Below are positions 13,498-26,600 of a stretch of DNA of 64,000 nt, in pieces. The DNA comes from Trifolium pratense. Its lineage: Eukaryota; Streptophyta; Magnoliopsida; Fabales; Fabaceae. The notes under the pieces are model-generated. The model searched no databases, had not been told where the DNA came from, and was given only the letters and a program-made list of their open reading frames with translations. The stretch is taken from NCBI RefSeq assembly GCF_020283565.1, contig NC_060059.1, forward strand, positions 36,014,338-36,078,337. Reading direction: 5' to 3'. A program made the position numbers and the translations under genes. Within the stretch, counting starts at the first letter, position 1. Each line of letters starts with the position of its first letter.

Positions 13498-14033
13498 CAG
13501 GGACGGATCCAGGAATCTATAAAACGGCGGGCCGGAATAATTAAATAATAAATATTAAATAAATCATAATCATAATTATAATAGTACTTAAATATATTCA
13601 ATAAAAAATACATTACATTGTTTATCTAAATTGTACACGATATTGCTCTATATCATAAAATTCATCAACAACTGAATCTGTATTAATTAGTTTGAAATTC
13701 ATTTTCTATCTTGTTTCTCAACCTAATTTTCACAATCTTCATAGCAGAAAATAATCTCTCACTTATAGCAAACAATCAGAACTAACTTAATCAAATTTCG
13801 ACTTTAATAGTGTCTAATACATATTATCAAAATATTTTAAAGTAGTAAATTGTTACAATTACTATGTTGTGGGTGCATGATTTGCGTCAATCAGTCGTTA
13901 CTAATCTTTTAACACATCTCTCAAATATTAATTTATGTGTACATATATATCAGGAACAAGTATATGAAAGAAAAAAAATATGACAAGAGGGGGGGCCTCA
14001 GCCCCTACTTGCCCCCCCTTATGTCCGTCCCTG
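13498..14033. mobile_element. Non-autonomous hAT element
   Basis: Ends are CAGGGACGGA and TCCGTCCCTG, a 10-bp terminal inverted repeat, flanked on both sides by the perfect 8-bp duplication 'cacacgta' (13490-13497 and 14034-14041). That is the hAT signature. The 536-bp element still carries a scrap of transposase. Confidence 0.9.
13683..13763 (-). pseudogene. hAT transposase C-terminal dimerisation fragment
   Basis: The minus strand reads SERLFSAMKIVKIRLRNK and on to a stop, which matches the conserved C-terminal hAT dimerisation motif (…ER.FSAMK..K..LR). Only about 26 residues remain, so it is non-functional. It lies inside the hAT element at 13498-14033 and confirms that assignment. Confidence 0.75.
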
Positions 14034-14041
14034 CACACGTA

Positions 14042-16668
14042 TAAGTGTAATTCATTGATTCTAGACATTAGACAAGGACCGTTCCTTTGCAAAACAAAGA
14101 AGACCCTGAGTTGCAAATTGCAGTAATGTCTTCTTTGACTAGGTTTTTATATGAGTTGTTGTTTGTCAAAAATGATATATGAGTTGTTTGTAATTATTTA
14201 GTTTAGTTTTTTATTTTAAAAATTGTTGATCATTTGATAATCTTATGCCCTTTCTTAGTGAGAATATTCTATTATAGAAACATAAACAAAAAACTCATCC
14301 AAGAAATTGTTATTTAGACTGAGTTGACATAGGATGGAAACACTCTTTTTTCCTCCTCGAAAATATTTTTTTGCTCTTGTGAAAAAAAAGTTCGGAAAGT
14401 TCAGAAAAGTAGTATTTAAATTAGAAAAACAATTTTGCCCTAAGTTTATAAATAATATTTAAACTAGAAAAAGTTTAGAAAACATGTTTCGAACTTTCTT
14501 TGCAAGGATAACAAGATAATTTATGGGGAATAAAAGAGTGTCGGAGGGAAGAGAATTTTTCTTGACATAGAGATGATGAGAAACTTAACTATTGGCAAAG
14601 TCACAGGGCTGCAAGCACACATAACTTCTGATCTCGTAAATTTTTTTTTTTGCTTACAATAGAGTTGATGATCGAACCAAAATCGACTTTTAACATAATA
14701 CTCAAACTTCGCACCAATAGATCAAATTTAGTTGCTTATTGAGAATATCTTTTGATATTGCTTCCTCAGGTATCGTTCAACTCATTCTCACTAGAAAATA
14801 TTTTTTAATATTGTATTTTGTTTGTTTGAGCAACATGTGTACTTCATAAACAAACTCCTAAAACCAAAATTATTTTGCAGTAAGGCATTGTACTTAATGT
14901 GTTCCTTGTAAATAAATGAAAATTAGATTAATAAATAATTTAAATGAAAATATTAGCAATTAAAATCTTTTTTAAGATCTAGGTTATGATTTGTGAAGTT
15001 TTGTGATACAAACAAAAAACACATACAAGTAGATCTTAGGTTATGGTTTATGAAGTTGTGATTTGTAAAACATCCATATTTAGAATCTAAAATATGATTT
15101 TTATATTAGAGAAATATTCATAGTGTTTAAACTTAAAATAGGACTACCTTCACTAAAAGTAACTATAGAAAACCAAAAAGAAAATATTAAAAAGTTCGAT
15201 TTAATCTAAAAATTGTTGTGGCAAATATGAGTTAAGTCTAACTTTACTTAGAAAAGTGAAGGGTGAACACTTTATAAGTGAGAGGATCCATAACCCCTAA
15301 TACCTTAAGATTTTGGATTATAGTGTGGTGTCCAACTCACTTGTAAAGTTATTCTTAAGCTTAATGTAGATGGTCGAAAACCGCTCCTCGTTACCCAACA
15401 AAAAATATCACAGTGTTTTACCTTTTTATAATATATAATAATTGATATAATTGATGAGTTGTTCCATAATAGATGGTATGTAGTAGCTAATTTGGCTTGT
15501 TGTAACTTGTAACACTTTTAGACAGGCCGTCATTTTAGAAATTTTCCTCATATTTATTATGGGATCAATTGTGATAATTTTCTTAATTATTATATATTTG
15601 AAAAAAAAAGGGAAAATGTTAATTTTGATACATTTGATGATGTTTGAACTCCATGTTATTGTGTCAAACAAAAAAAAAACTCCATGTTATTGTGGAAAAA
15701 TTGTATTCTCCCCCTCCCTGTGAAATTCAAATTTTGTTTATGCATAAAAAGTTCGAAAAATATTTTTCAAACTTTTTTAGTGTAAAATATTATTTTCAAC
15801 AATAAAAAAATCAAAAGTACGTTATAAATTTTTTTCGCATAGGCAAAATTGAAATTTTAGAGAAATAAAAGAATTGTGGCGGAAGAGAATTTTTCGATAT
15901 TGTGACCGATTCGTAATAGACTCTGGAAACGTTCTGGTCCAAACGGATAAGAATGTAGTCAATAATATTAGGCCCATGATAGAAGTGCCAAGGGTGTGTT
16001 GTTGTTATAAAGATTTCCTTTGACGTAACGAAATATAATTGTTTGCTCTTTGACCTCACTTATTTGAGAACAAGATCCCAAAGGTTTCTCTTTGCTCTCT
16101 TTAATTTGATTAAAATTTCTCCATATCCTTTAATTTACTGGCAGATATTTTCTTATAGTCGAATTTCACTGAAAGATATTTTTTAGTAGTGAAAATTTTA
16201 ATAGAGAATATTTTTCGATAGTGTTTTTTCTTGTGTGAGAATAAATAAGGACAAAGTGAATAAATGATAAATTAACTAATACTGTAGCTAATAGTGAATG
16301 AATTTATAGTTTTTTTATCAATAAAGAATGAATTTATAATTGATAGTAGATAAATTATTTTATAGTTGTTAGCATATAAACTTGAGATTAAATTAATAGT
16401 GTTTGATAAAACTAGCGGTTTAACGAGTTAGTTAATCAATAGGAAATGAAATAAAAAGATATTCTTAATTAAAATTAATTTTTTTAATAAATGCCAATGT
16501 AAAATTGAAGAAAAAAAAACTATAAATGGTTAGTTACAAGGTGAAACACTATTTGAATTAGTTTATAAATAAATAAAAAATCTATAAAATAGTAAAAAGA
16601 AGCTACGACTACGACCATGTGAGAAAAAATGGTTACCACTTCCCAAACAAGTATACATATATATATTT
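14042..16668. other. Intergenic DNA, no gene seen
   Basis: AT-rich sequence with no supportable exon. Two segments (about 14330-14565 and 15690-15905) share a 'ggaagagaatttttc' end, a 'tctcc/tcctcc' opposite end and an internal 'aagttcg', and look like diverged copies of one short repeat family. Confidence 0.45.
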
Positions 16669-17870
16669 GGGTAAATGATCATTTACCCCCCTGCAAAATA
16701 AGCAAATTTTCGTTTACCCCCCTATGCAGATTTTTTTTCTGTTTACCCCCCTGCAAAAAATAGATTCACTCATTTTGCCCCCTAGGTGTACAGCAGGACA
16801 TGTGACTGTGCAAATCTGCTGACATGGCTTGTACACGTGGAAAAAATCATTTATATTTATTTTTTAAATTCCATGTCACAATTTTTTTTTTTTAAAACAA
16901 ATCCTACAAAAAAAAAAAACGAATTTTTTTTTCCCAAAATTTAAAATAAAATTTCCTACAAATAATTTTTTTCCTACAAAATAAAAATAAAAAATAAAAG
17001 ATTTCGTACAAAAATAACTTTTTTTGCATAAATAAAAAATTAAATTTTCTTATTTTGACCCCAAAATAAAGAATTTAACGATTTATTTTCAAATATCTTT
17101 TAATTAAAAAAAATAGAATCTTTATTTTTGTCTGCGTAATTTAGTGCTGCAGATATAGTACAAGCTAAGGTTGTTGCACAATTTAATATCACATAAGAAT
17201 TGAAGCATAATTTTGCTTAATTTTTTTTGCTGCATAATTTAATATCACATATAATTTTGGTAGAAGAGGAAAACACAAATAAAACTTCTTCTTCTATTTT
17301 TTTTTTTAATTCAAAGAGATTAACAAAAAAAATAAAGTTTTGTTTTTAAAAATTAAAGATTATGTTTTTTTTTAATTTAAAGAGATTTGAAAATAAATCT
17401 TTAAAATATTTAATTTGAAAATAAACTTTATTTCGGAGTAAATCTTTATTTTGGGAGTAAAATAAGAAAATTCGTTTTTTTATTTTGGGAGGAATTTTTT
17501 TTTTAAATTCGTTTGTAGGAAAACAAATATAATTTTTAAAATTTTGTAGGAAAAAAAATTATTTGTAGGAAGTTTTTTTTAATTTTGGGAAAAGAAAATA
17601 AGAAAATTGGTTTTTTTATTTTGTAGGAAAAAAAATTTATTTTTTATAAAAAAAAATATCTGACGTGGAATTTTTTAAAAAAATATAAATGATTTTTTCC
17701 ATGTGTACAAGCCACGTCAGCAGATTTGAACAGTCACATGTCCTGCTGTACAGCCAGGGGGCAAAATGAGAGAATTTATTTTTTGCAGGGGGGTAAACAG
17801 AAAAAAAATATGCACAGGGGGGTAAACGAAAATTTGCTTATTTTGCAGGGGGGTAAATGATCATTTACCC
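16669..17870. mobile_element. Foldback MULE-type MITE
   Basis: The element begins GGGTAAATGATCATTTACCC and ends with the same palindrome. Its arms are inverted copies over roughly 180 bp, including 'gtacagcaggacatgtgact' and its complement near the right end. A perfect 9-bp duplication 'tatatattt' flanks it (16660-16668 and 17871-17879), as expected of Mutator-like elements. The interior is AT-rich and non-coding. Confidence 0.85.
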
Positions 17871-17884
17871 TATATATTTTTTTA

Positions 17885-17965
17885 GTCAAGTAGCCTAGTG
17901 ACTAGACTCTCACACATTTAAATGTGAAGAAATGTGAAATTCGGGGTTCAAATCCCGACCACTCC
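17885..17965 (+). repeat. tRNA-derived SINE-like fragment
   Basis: An A-box-like 'tagcctagtgac' (17891-17902) and a B-box 'ggttcaaatcc' (17945-17955) are spaced as in a tRNA-derived polymerase III promoter. A similar sequence occurs at 55985-56062. The spacing and the lack of an acceptor stem argue against a real tRNA gene. Confidence 0.5.
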
Positions 17966-20579
17966 AATAATTCCTGGTAGCTACCATTTGAGCTACACTT
18001 ACGGGACACCAAACAAGTATATTTTAATCCTATAAACTTTTAAATTATAAGTTATTTCTTGGCTATTTCCCAGAGCCAATTATCGATAACAGTCAATTAT
18101 GTTTATAACTATAGTAAAGAGCTCTATAATCTATTTGTGTTCTAAGTTCATACTCTCCATGCTATTTTTGCTTACACATGACTTGTTGGAAGTGCTTTCT
18201 ATTTTATAATTGTTAGGTTTGAAACATTTTATGGAATTTTCTTCTATTGCTATCCAAAAATTGAGAGACTTTGTATTTCCATCATTTTCTTGAATTTTTT
18301 ATATTTTTTTTTATATTAAGTCTATTTTAAACATTCGAGTAAAGCCTCTAAATAGTCGGACTCGGTCCTAATTTTAATGCAATTGGACAAGAAATTAAAC
18401 CAGTTTCTTGGACACCAATAGAATTCATATTATGGAGTAGTTAAGTGTTTAAAAGAGTGGTGGGTGAGCATGGGAGATTGGGAGGGGTGGATGCTGTGAG
18501 TAAAAGAAGGTCCTCAATAGTTGAAGAGGAGCCGCCATCATCACCCAATAACAAAACACAGAATCGTCCCAAACAATTCGGAGACCTTGATCCAATTTTA
18601 AAAATTGAGCTCTAATCACTAAGCAAACGATAGCATTGGTTTCACAGTTTGATTTATCATTCAACAAAACATCAACCTCATCTCACAATTCGATTTATCA
18701 TTAACACAACTACTAGGCCACCGGGGACATTGTGATAACTTTGAATCCCCACAATATTATAACCAATTCAACTTTCTAACTGTTGTTTTTAGAGGCCCCT
18801 AAAATTTAAGGCTCTATGCGGTAGCCCATCCTATACAGGCTTTGGGCCGGCTCTCACAAAACATTCATCACTTTTATCGGAGAACAACGACATTTGAAAG
18901 TATACTTGAAGTGCCAACGACTAATATTTGTAACATTTCCATTTCAGACCTTTTAACAGTAAAATATGATTCTTAAAATGTTTGATCACTAATTCAGTTT
19001 CTTCTTTCACTTATAAAACCAGTGCTCTTAGTTAGCTTTTATGTGAACCTTGAGAATGTAATCAAGGAAGCCACCACCATTTTGGTAAAATGGTTAACAA
19101 AATCACACCAATCTTCCATAATAGTCATGTCTACTTATCATGGAATGAGAAAAATGAATTCCATTCCTTTCTTCAAGGGAAGAAATTAACTATCCTACTG
19201 ATAAATGAAATGAAAACACACTAAACACTGCTGTATGATTTCTATCTTTCATGTGATTGCATTTACAGTACTTTTGTAATTATAATTCATTCTAAACCTT
19301 TTCTCTTTTTATAAGAGACTACTTCATTTATCTTTCATGTGATTTCATGTGATTACTACTTCAGTGTACTTCTCTTATATTCACTATCCATTACTCAAAA
19401 ACATATTGGAATCCAATTACAGATACTATCATTGCACAACAGACCCTAAATTAATGGAGTTCTCATGTGAGCAACCATAATGAAAAAAATGAAGAAACTA
19501 AGCTAAGATGCATAAACCAAGATATACCCGACCCATTGATTATTGAACTGCTACATACTAAGAAAACAACCATCAAGTTACAAATTTACAATGGACACAA
19601 CACATGCTTCTTTAAACCAGCAAATGAACTCTAAATTATTGAACTCCTTTCACACAATATTCATTTGAAAACCTATAAAACTACCATGATATAAACAAAA
19701 CTACACGCTTTCAAACTGAAAATGCTCCGAAAACTTCCTCCGTAACTAAACTTCCGTACCATTTGTTTCGGACTAGGTCAAAGCCAACCCAAACTGGGCC
19801 TCCGCAACACAAGCCCAACTCCATCTGTGAAATCTCCCAAAAGCTCGACATACAACCATGTGATCAATTGCCGATCCGCCTATCACAGCAAGATCCACGT
19901 GTTCAGGGTAACGTCCTCAAGAGCCTTTTCTGTCTAATCAGCTCAACAATCTCAGTCTCACTATATAAAAGGATTTCATCCTAAGCAGCACGGTCATTCT
20001 ACATCAATCTCCTACTCAGATTACTAATTGAATTTTTTTCTTTTTTTGAAACAGCTAATGTTGGTTGTTAGTTTGTTAAATTAATATGTTTTCTCCCTCA
20101 ACCGGGATTGAACCCGAGAGGCCGATACCTCTACCTCATTTTAACCCTTAGCTCAAACCAGTGGAGCTAGCCACCCACGTCATATCACTAGTTAATTGAG
20201 CTTCAAAGTGTTTGCGGTACACCAACTCAACTTGGAGAGACCTCTCACCACCCACCATGATCCCTACTTTCCGACCATCTCTCAGGACCCACCTCTAATA
20301 ATAACAGTTCTATAATTTCAGATCCTAACAGAAATACTGATGTTAATTTGCCAAAATTACTGTGTATCCAATCCAAACATCACTAAAATAAAGGAAAATT
20401 TCATTTTGTTTAACCTTCATTGAGAATTACAACTAATAAAATCAATAATCCATTTCTAGTTACATACACTAACACAATCCATCACTTACAATCATCAATA
20501 AATAATAAAAGCGGAAATTCAAACAACTTCCCCACAATTTTATTATTATGCTATAGAAACGATAAAGTGAAACAAAATC
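17966..20579. other. Intergenic DNA, no convincing gene
   Basis: Contains scattered GC-richer patches. The stretch at about 19770-20030 includes a good TATA element (ctatataaaagg, about 19961-19972) and could be part of a retrotransposon LTR or an old promoter, but I see no matching second LTR or internal region. The frame at 19763-19984 has no domain. Confidence 0.4.
20095..20175 (-). repeat. tRNA-derived SINE-like fragment
   Basis: The minus strand reads 'tggctagctccactggtt' (A-box region) and, about 50 nt later, 'cgggttcaatcccggttg' (B-box with stem). It resembles a tRNA-related SINE head rather than a functional tRNA, since no complete cloverleaf can be formed by eye. Confidence 0.45.
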
Positions 20580-20930
20580 TTAAAAATCAGAGCAACGACC
20601 ATTACGTTCCCAATCGCCGTACCTTGTGGGTTCAGGACCTTTAGGTCCACCGACTTCACCCGTTTCTTTGTTCAAATCAATCTCGTCGCCATCATCTTCT
20701 TCTTCTTGTTGTTCTTCTTTTTGGATTTGTTGATTTTCATTATGGAGAGATTGTGGTTGTGATTGTTCGCTAACAGGATTCTCTTTGTGGTGCTGCGTCG
20801 CGGAGGTGGAAAAGAGGAGGCGCGTGAGTGAGTTGGAAAGTGAAGGAGTGAGGTGTTGGGATCCGGTGCGGAGGAGAGTAGGGTTGGATGCGGTGGTGGA
20901 GAGTAAACGAGAGAAAGAGGTTGATGTCAT
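20580..20930 (-). CDS. SDHAF4: Succinate dehydrogenase assembly factor 4, mitochondrial
   Basis: Single exon of 116 residues, taking the ATG at 20930. The frame stays open upstream to 21020, but the chosen Met begins a Ser/Thr/Arg-rich, acid-poor leader ([15 protein letters not shown]…) typical of a mitochondrial presequence. The middle is a Gln/Glu-rich low-complexity linker with an acidic run ([11 protein letters not shown]). The C-terminus carries the diagnostic DUF1674/SDHAF4 signature: [19 protein letters not shown], preceded by [12 protein letters not shown]. The family binds the flavinylated SDH1 subunit in the matrix and promotes assembly of respiratory complex II. Length and motif spacing match the plant family, and the gene looks intact. 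It is isolated between transposon-rich stretches. Confidence 0.93.
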   Translation of the reverse strand: MTSTSFSRLLSTTASNPTLLRTGSQHLTPSLSNSLTRLLFSTSATQHHKENPVSEQSQPQSLHNENQQIQKEEQQEEEDDGDEIDLNKETGEVGGPKGPEPTRYGDWERNGRCSDF

Positions 20931-21125
20931 TGTTACGCAAATTTGACGAGAAACCATAAAACTCTGATACTGGAAACTGAACATCAGAAAAATGAATTTG
21001 TGTTTGGTGTGGTGTAACATATTGATGACGTGTCATGCTCTATTATCAACAAAAGAAAGAATGACGTGTCATGCTCTCACCAATCCACGTCCATTGCCGA
21101 ATCAATGTAAAAGGGTGGATTCCTA

Positions 21126-21737
21126 TAGAGCTGTAAAATGGGCTGGTCTGATCCGATAGGCCAGTCAAAATAAATGGGCTAGATTGACCTGACACTGTTA
21201 TTATTGGGCTAACATTTATCAAGTCCTGCCCGACTCTTATGGACCAACTGGGCTAATAGGTTAGTCCGACCCATTTCATTTTTTTTTTTTTCTTCTTTTT
21301 ATTCAATATTTTTTATATTATTTTGATGTATTAATTCTTCATAATTATCGATTTTATTGAGATATTATTTGATACAAGTGTAAATAATTTTTACATTAAC
21401 AAGAAATATCAGTTAAACTCTAATTTTAGGTAAATATACCTCATTTTATTAAGCTTACACATTTAAATATATTTTTTATAAATAATTTATCAATTAAATG
21501 ATAATTTCATTAATATTATTTTTACAAAAATCACCAAAATGTGTTTTTATCAATTAAATGACGGGATAATGGACCAACCCAAAGTTCGCTGGGCTAGCCC
21601 TGCTCAGCCCAATTTTCATATGGGCTTGGACCAAAAAAGTCCAATTACATTTTGGGCTATGTTTTTTAGGCCCAACCCACCCAAGATCGTGAACTAATGG
21701 GCCGACCCATCAGCCCAGCCCATTTTTTACGGCTCTA
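21126..21737. mobile_element. Inverted-repeat element, probably hAT-type
   Basis: The ends are TAGAGCTGTAAAATGGGCTG and, on the other strand, TAGAGCCGTAAAAAATGGGC. The flanks 'gattccta' and 'gattcgtg' agree at six of eight positions, consistent with a decayed 8-bp target duplication. The subterminal parts are full of 'gggct/agccc' words. Non-coding. Confidence 0.6.
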
Positions 21738-22192
21738 GATTCGTGGTTACTTTAATTTCGGAATTTTTTTTTTAGCAAAACATAAAGATTTTTCTAATCA
21801 CAGCGAAAAAAAACTTGTTAAATTGGTGTAGGAAAAAAAAAAAAAGAGAAAAACATTTTTCTCTTCTTTCTTTTTCTCTGCCCCGAACCATACTCCCTCT
21901 TCACCACTTCACAAACCAATCAAATTGCTACCCAACCCCTCTTTGCATGTGTCACATTTATGAAAAACAAGCTTCATCTAGCTAATTAGAAGAATTATAT
22001 TAACATAATCAGCCTCCCCAGCACAAGACGTATCGAGGTAGACTACAAAAATTTACAAATAGTCAGAGAAACCAAAACAAAATCAAATCATACAAGACCC
22101 AAACAAAGCAAATAAGTAGACCACTAGTTTAAAGCTAACGTAATTATTAGAAGACTTATATATTGAAAGGGATTAGATACTTGGCTTCAAGT

Positions 22193-22306
22193 ATGAAGCT
22201 TAGTAAAATAATTGGGTTTTGGAACCCCAATGCTGGTGCTGGAAGAACCCTATTTTCCTCTTCTACTCTTCACCTTCCCATGAAGAAACACTTTCAAGAA
22301 GACAAG
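22193..22306 (+). other. Possible orphan first coding exon
   Basis: An ATG-led frame of exactly 38 codons ends at a good donor (CAAG|GTGAGT). The peptide starts MKLSKIIGFWNPNAGAGRTL and looks protein-like rather than random. I found no convincing second exon downstream, and I do not recognise the protein. It may be the start of a small gene, a gene fragment, or chance. Confidence 0.3.
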
Positions 22307-23622
22307 GTGAGTTCTTATAAGATTGATTTGGGGTTAGAATAAGAAATGTTAGTTTTTTTTTTTTTTAGAATGATAAAATATGAATATTTGTTGTTCATAG
22401 AAATTAGTCATAATGAGATATGATTTATGAATGCATGCAAATTCTTTGTGGACAAACTAATGAATTTGAAAATATTAGGATCTTGTACTTGACAAACCAT
22501 GTTTTAATGATGTTTTGGTAGTTAGAATGTTAATGAAATTAGTGATTAGGAACAATTAAAAATACCCAAATTCTATTATAGATTAAGTTAAAATGGTAGA
22601 ATGTCATAGGATGGACTGTTGAGCTTTGCTGGAATTGATTAGGAACAACTCCGAGCAGAATGTCTAGGCCCTCTGTTTTTTTAGCATGTAAGGGCATCGT
22701 AAGTGTTAATCTAATTTCACCTATTTATATTTTATAATTAGTTCTTGTAATTGTAGAAATATAGGAAATGAGACACTTCCAAATTTCAGTAGATATGTAT
22801 TTTAGAAACGTGTATAGTTAGTGGTGTATTTGGCTTGTCAGGCTGAAAATATAATGAATTAGTGTTAGAATATGCGCCAGTCATGATCATGAGGTTTAAG
22901 AACCATGAGGTCATGACCACGAGGTTGGGTCGTGACAAATAATGCATGAAAACATGTAATTCATACTATGTTAAATAAAATATAATGTAGTTTGTCAAAA
23001 ATAAAATAAAATAATAACATAATGTCAATTAATTTTGATTCCTTGGTCAGAACATGTCAATTAATTTGTTTCTTCTAGGGTCCGCACCAGTTCCTAGCCT
23101 CCATCGATCTGCTCTTTTTCTCTCATTGAAACTCAACAAAACCTACCATTGACCCTTGATCAATACTATCAATCTAAAGTATTAGAGAGCCAAATCTCAC
23201 CATAGAAATCCCTCTTTGAGCAAGTTCTTCAAGTGTGTAAGTTTTGTTCGTCCCAAAATTCAAGATTCTTCCTTTAAGTGTTGTGATTTATCTTCATTTA
23301 CTAATTTCTATCCTTGGTTTTTAGACTTTCACCAATTTGTCACATTGGAGCTATTAGGAATAGTGTATCATCATTGGTACTGCAACTAACTTTATGTTTA
23401 GTTTCACTTGAAAAAAAAATGGTTTGTAACTACAAATCTACAACGTAAAGGAACAAGATAATTTGTGTCCAAACATAAATGGAAGTGATGACAAGTTAAA
23501 AAATAATACATAAGGATATAAATTTTATGTAGTGTAAAAGTAAAACTGTAAATATGAAATTTAAATGCTTAATGAAAATAAAAGCCAAATCCATAGTAAT
23601 TATTATCACTAGTAGTTTAACG
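22307..23622. other. Intergenic DNA, no gene seen
   Basis: AT-rich sequence. A more mixed patch (about 23080-23260) resembles a 5' leader but has no frame behind it. The segment next to 23622 is the 3' flank of receptor kinase gene D. Confidence 0.4.
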
Positions 23623-26600
23623 CTATAATAAAGGATCTTCCATAGTTTCCTCAAGAAAACTAATTGATCCAGTGACAACATCATCCGATATAGATTCACT
23701 AGAGCTAGTTACATGATCTTGAATAATTTCAGTTGGATATGGAGAAGGTTTTGGAGGAATTTTAATGTCTTTAATATCTCCTTCAAGCATTTCTATTACT
23801 TTGTCCATTGAAGGGCGATCATTGGGTTTCAATTGTATACACCATAGGGCAACTATGAACATTTTCTTCACATTTTTCTTATCCTCATCGGTAGCTTCTC
23901 CCAACATTTCTATCTCTCTTTCTTCAATCAATTCATTGTAAATCCAATAGGGAAAGAAAATTTGCATTGAATCATCTGCATTTGAGTTCAAATTTCTTCT
24001 TCTATTTGCTATTTCCATTAAGAGCATTCCAAAGCTATATACATCAGCCTTATAGGAAACTCCACCAATATTTTTGTAGAACAATTCTGGAGCCATGTAA
24101 CCAATTGTTCCTCTAGCAGCAGTCAAAGTTACAATGCTATTTTCAACTGGATAAAGTCTTGCAAGACCAAAGTCTGAAACTTTGGCGATGAAATCCTTGT
24201 CAAGAAGTATGTTATGGGGTTTGATATCAAAATGTAAAATTTGCATGTCACAACCTTGATGCAAATAAGCAATTCCACGCGCCACTGCAAGAGATATCTC
24301 GTACATTTGCTTATAAGTCAAGAAGATATGATCTTCTTTAGAGGAAATGTATTTATCAAGAGAGCTATTGGGCATGAAATCATAAACAATAGCACGCTTT
24401 GAACCCTCAACACAAAATCCAATAAGTCGCACCACATTGGTGTGATGTATTCTTCCTATGGTTGCAACTTCATTAATGAAATCTTGTCCATTTTGGTTAC
24501 CCTTAGGTTTACCCAACATCTTTATGGCTACCAAAGGGCCACTACGTAGCTGTCCCTTATAAACCTTACCATAGCCTCCTTCACCCAACTTGTCCTTAAA
24601 ACCTCTTGTCATGTTCTTTATCTCTCTGTATGAATACCTTATTGGCATGAGGGAGTTGCCTTGAAGAAAATCTTCGATGTTTTCATAGATTGATGTATGC
24701 CTTAATCGATATGTATGTATCAATTTTGCAAAGAAAACTATGAGACCCAACGTAGATCTCACTATAATGAATGGAAACAGAATATGTCCAATGATTGTTC
24801 CTATAACGATACCAAATTTTGATTGAGGCGTATTAAAAGATCCATTATTTACTGTCAAGCCAACTGGATGTATTAGTCCTGCAATATATCATATATGAAT
24901 GCAATAAATAATGTAAACATTATCTATAATAGAAAGATATCATTACTGTTCAAATAACTCCGTATTTGAAATTTTTTAGGTATATACTATATTCATTAGA
25001 GTAAAAAATTACCTGCAACAATGCCGTACAAAATACCTGCAAGAAATTTTAATTAAGTCAATTGGGAAATGAAAAAGATGACTACCAACAAACAAAAAGA
25101 AAGAAAACGTAAATATCTAGTTATCGTTACTAATTTTAGGTGTTAAAAAGAGTTAATGGAAACATAAATTAATAGAAACATATTACAAGGGTTACTCTTA
25201 TTATCCAAAGACAACAGAAGGCATAGATGAGAGACATGCTCAAATTAAATGGCTGGACTATGGACTTGGATTTGCTGCAGTAGCAGTTTGCCACAGTTAT
25301 TCATACAGTCAAATGATCTCATCTGTCGATTTAGATCGAACGGTTTACAGCTGTAACTGAGTCGCGCACTTACACCAGGAAATCCATTTCCCTGGACTAC
25401 AGTTATTGGGTCTATGATGAATCATGTTAAAGGATGTGAGTGATGTAGAAAGTATTTGTCATTCTTGATGGCTTGGGTTTCTAGATACAGTGATTAGTGA
25501 GAAATGCATGACCATGTTATTTGATATTGAACATGTAAGGACGAGAATTTTCTTCTTACCTTCAACAAACACTCGCAGCTTTGATAGAGTTCCTAAAATT
25601 AAGACAAAGAAAAAGTTAGCCATCTTACCGCTCAAAGTTTGGAGGAATATATAACAAAGTAAACAAGTGTTTGTGCCGCATTTCAAATGAATGAGGTTAT
25701 GTGTTAGAATTGTGGATTGGACCTAACTCATTCCTTAATATATCCCCTCGTGTCTAACATTATCGTGCTTGTTGTGTGGATCGATATAAATGGCGGGTGG
25801 CCTGATAAAAAATCTGATAGAAGGCGGTCCAACGGATTGTGGTGAAAGCTCTCGTACCATATTAGAATTGTTGGTTGGACCTACTTCATCCTTATAAAAT
25901 CAGTTATAAGGTGAGGATTGCCCTCACTTATAAATATATATTCAGGTCATCTCACAAACCGATGTGGGACTTGCATTGATGTAAAAATGTAAAGATGTTC
26001 TTACCACCGCAACTGACATGAAATCCCAATGTTGTTTCACAATAACCAGCAGGATCAAAGCATTCAAGACTCCAAGTGGTTTCTCTCAAATAGCAAACTG
26101 GTTTTCCACAAAGATCTTGACAAGGAGCACTCATCCAAGAAACCTCAAATCCACCCACCAACATCCTATGAATTTCACTGTACGAATACTTTTTTTTCAG
26201 AATGTCCCAATAAACAGACCTGTAAGGACTGTAATGATAGCCGGAAAATGATATCGTGGTAACAACCTCCACGTGGCAGTCATCGTCGTTTAAGTTACCA
26301 ACCTTCAAATCCCCAGAAATGGCATAAACATGGCCACCTTGGGAATTGGACTTGATGCAAGAAGCTGTATCCACGAACACCGTATCATCTCGTACAGGAT
26401 TACTACAATTCATGTAAATTACGTGCTGGAACATTGGTAAGGTTATAGTATCACCATAAGTATCTTCTCCAGAAATTATTCTGTTTTGGGAGGTTTGATA
26501 TGGATAAGAGGAGCAATCACCCTCTTCAATAGAGGAGCAATCACCCTCTTCGTCGTCGTTGCTATAACTTGTGAAATTTGAAGTGTATAAGTAATATCGA

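Noticed and set aside
17885..17965. Possible tRNA gene
   Set aside because: A- and B-box-like words are present, but no acceptor stem or anticodon arm can be drawn; similar degenerate copies elsewhere favour a SINE.
19763..19984. 73-codon plus-strand frame in GC-richer DNA
   Set aside because: No domain, no partner exon; the nearby TATA element may belong to an LTR fragment instead.
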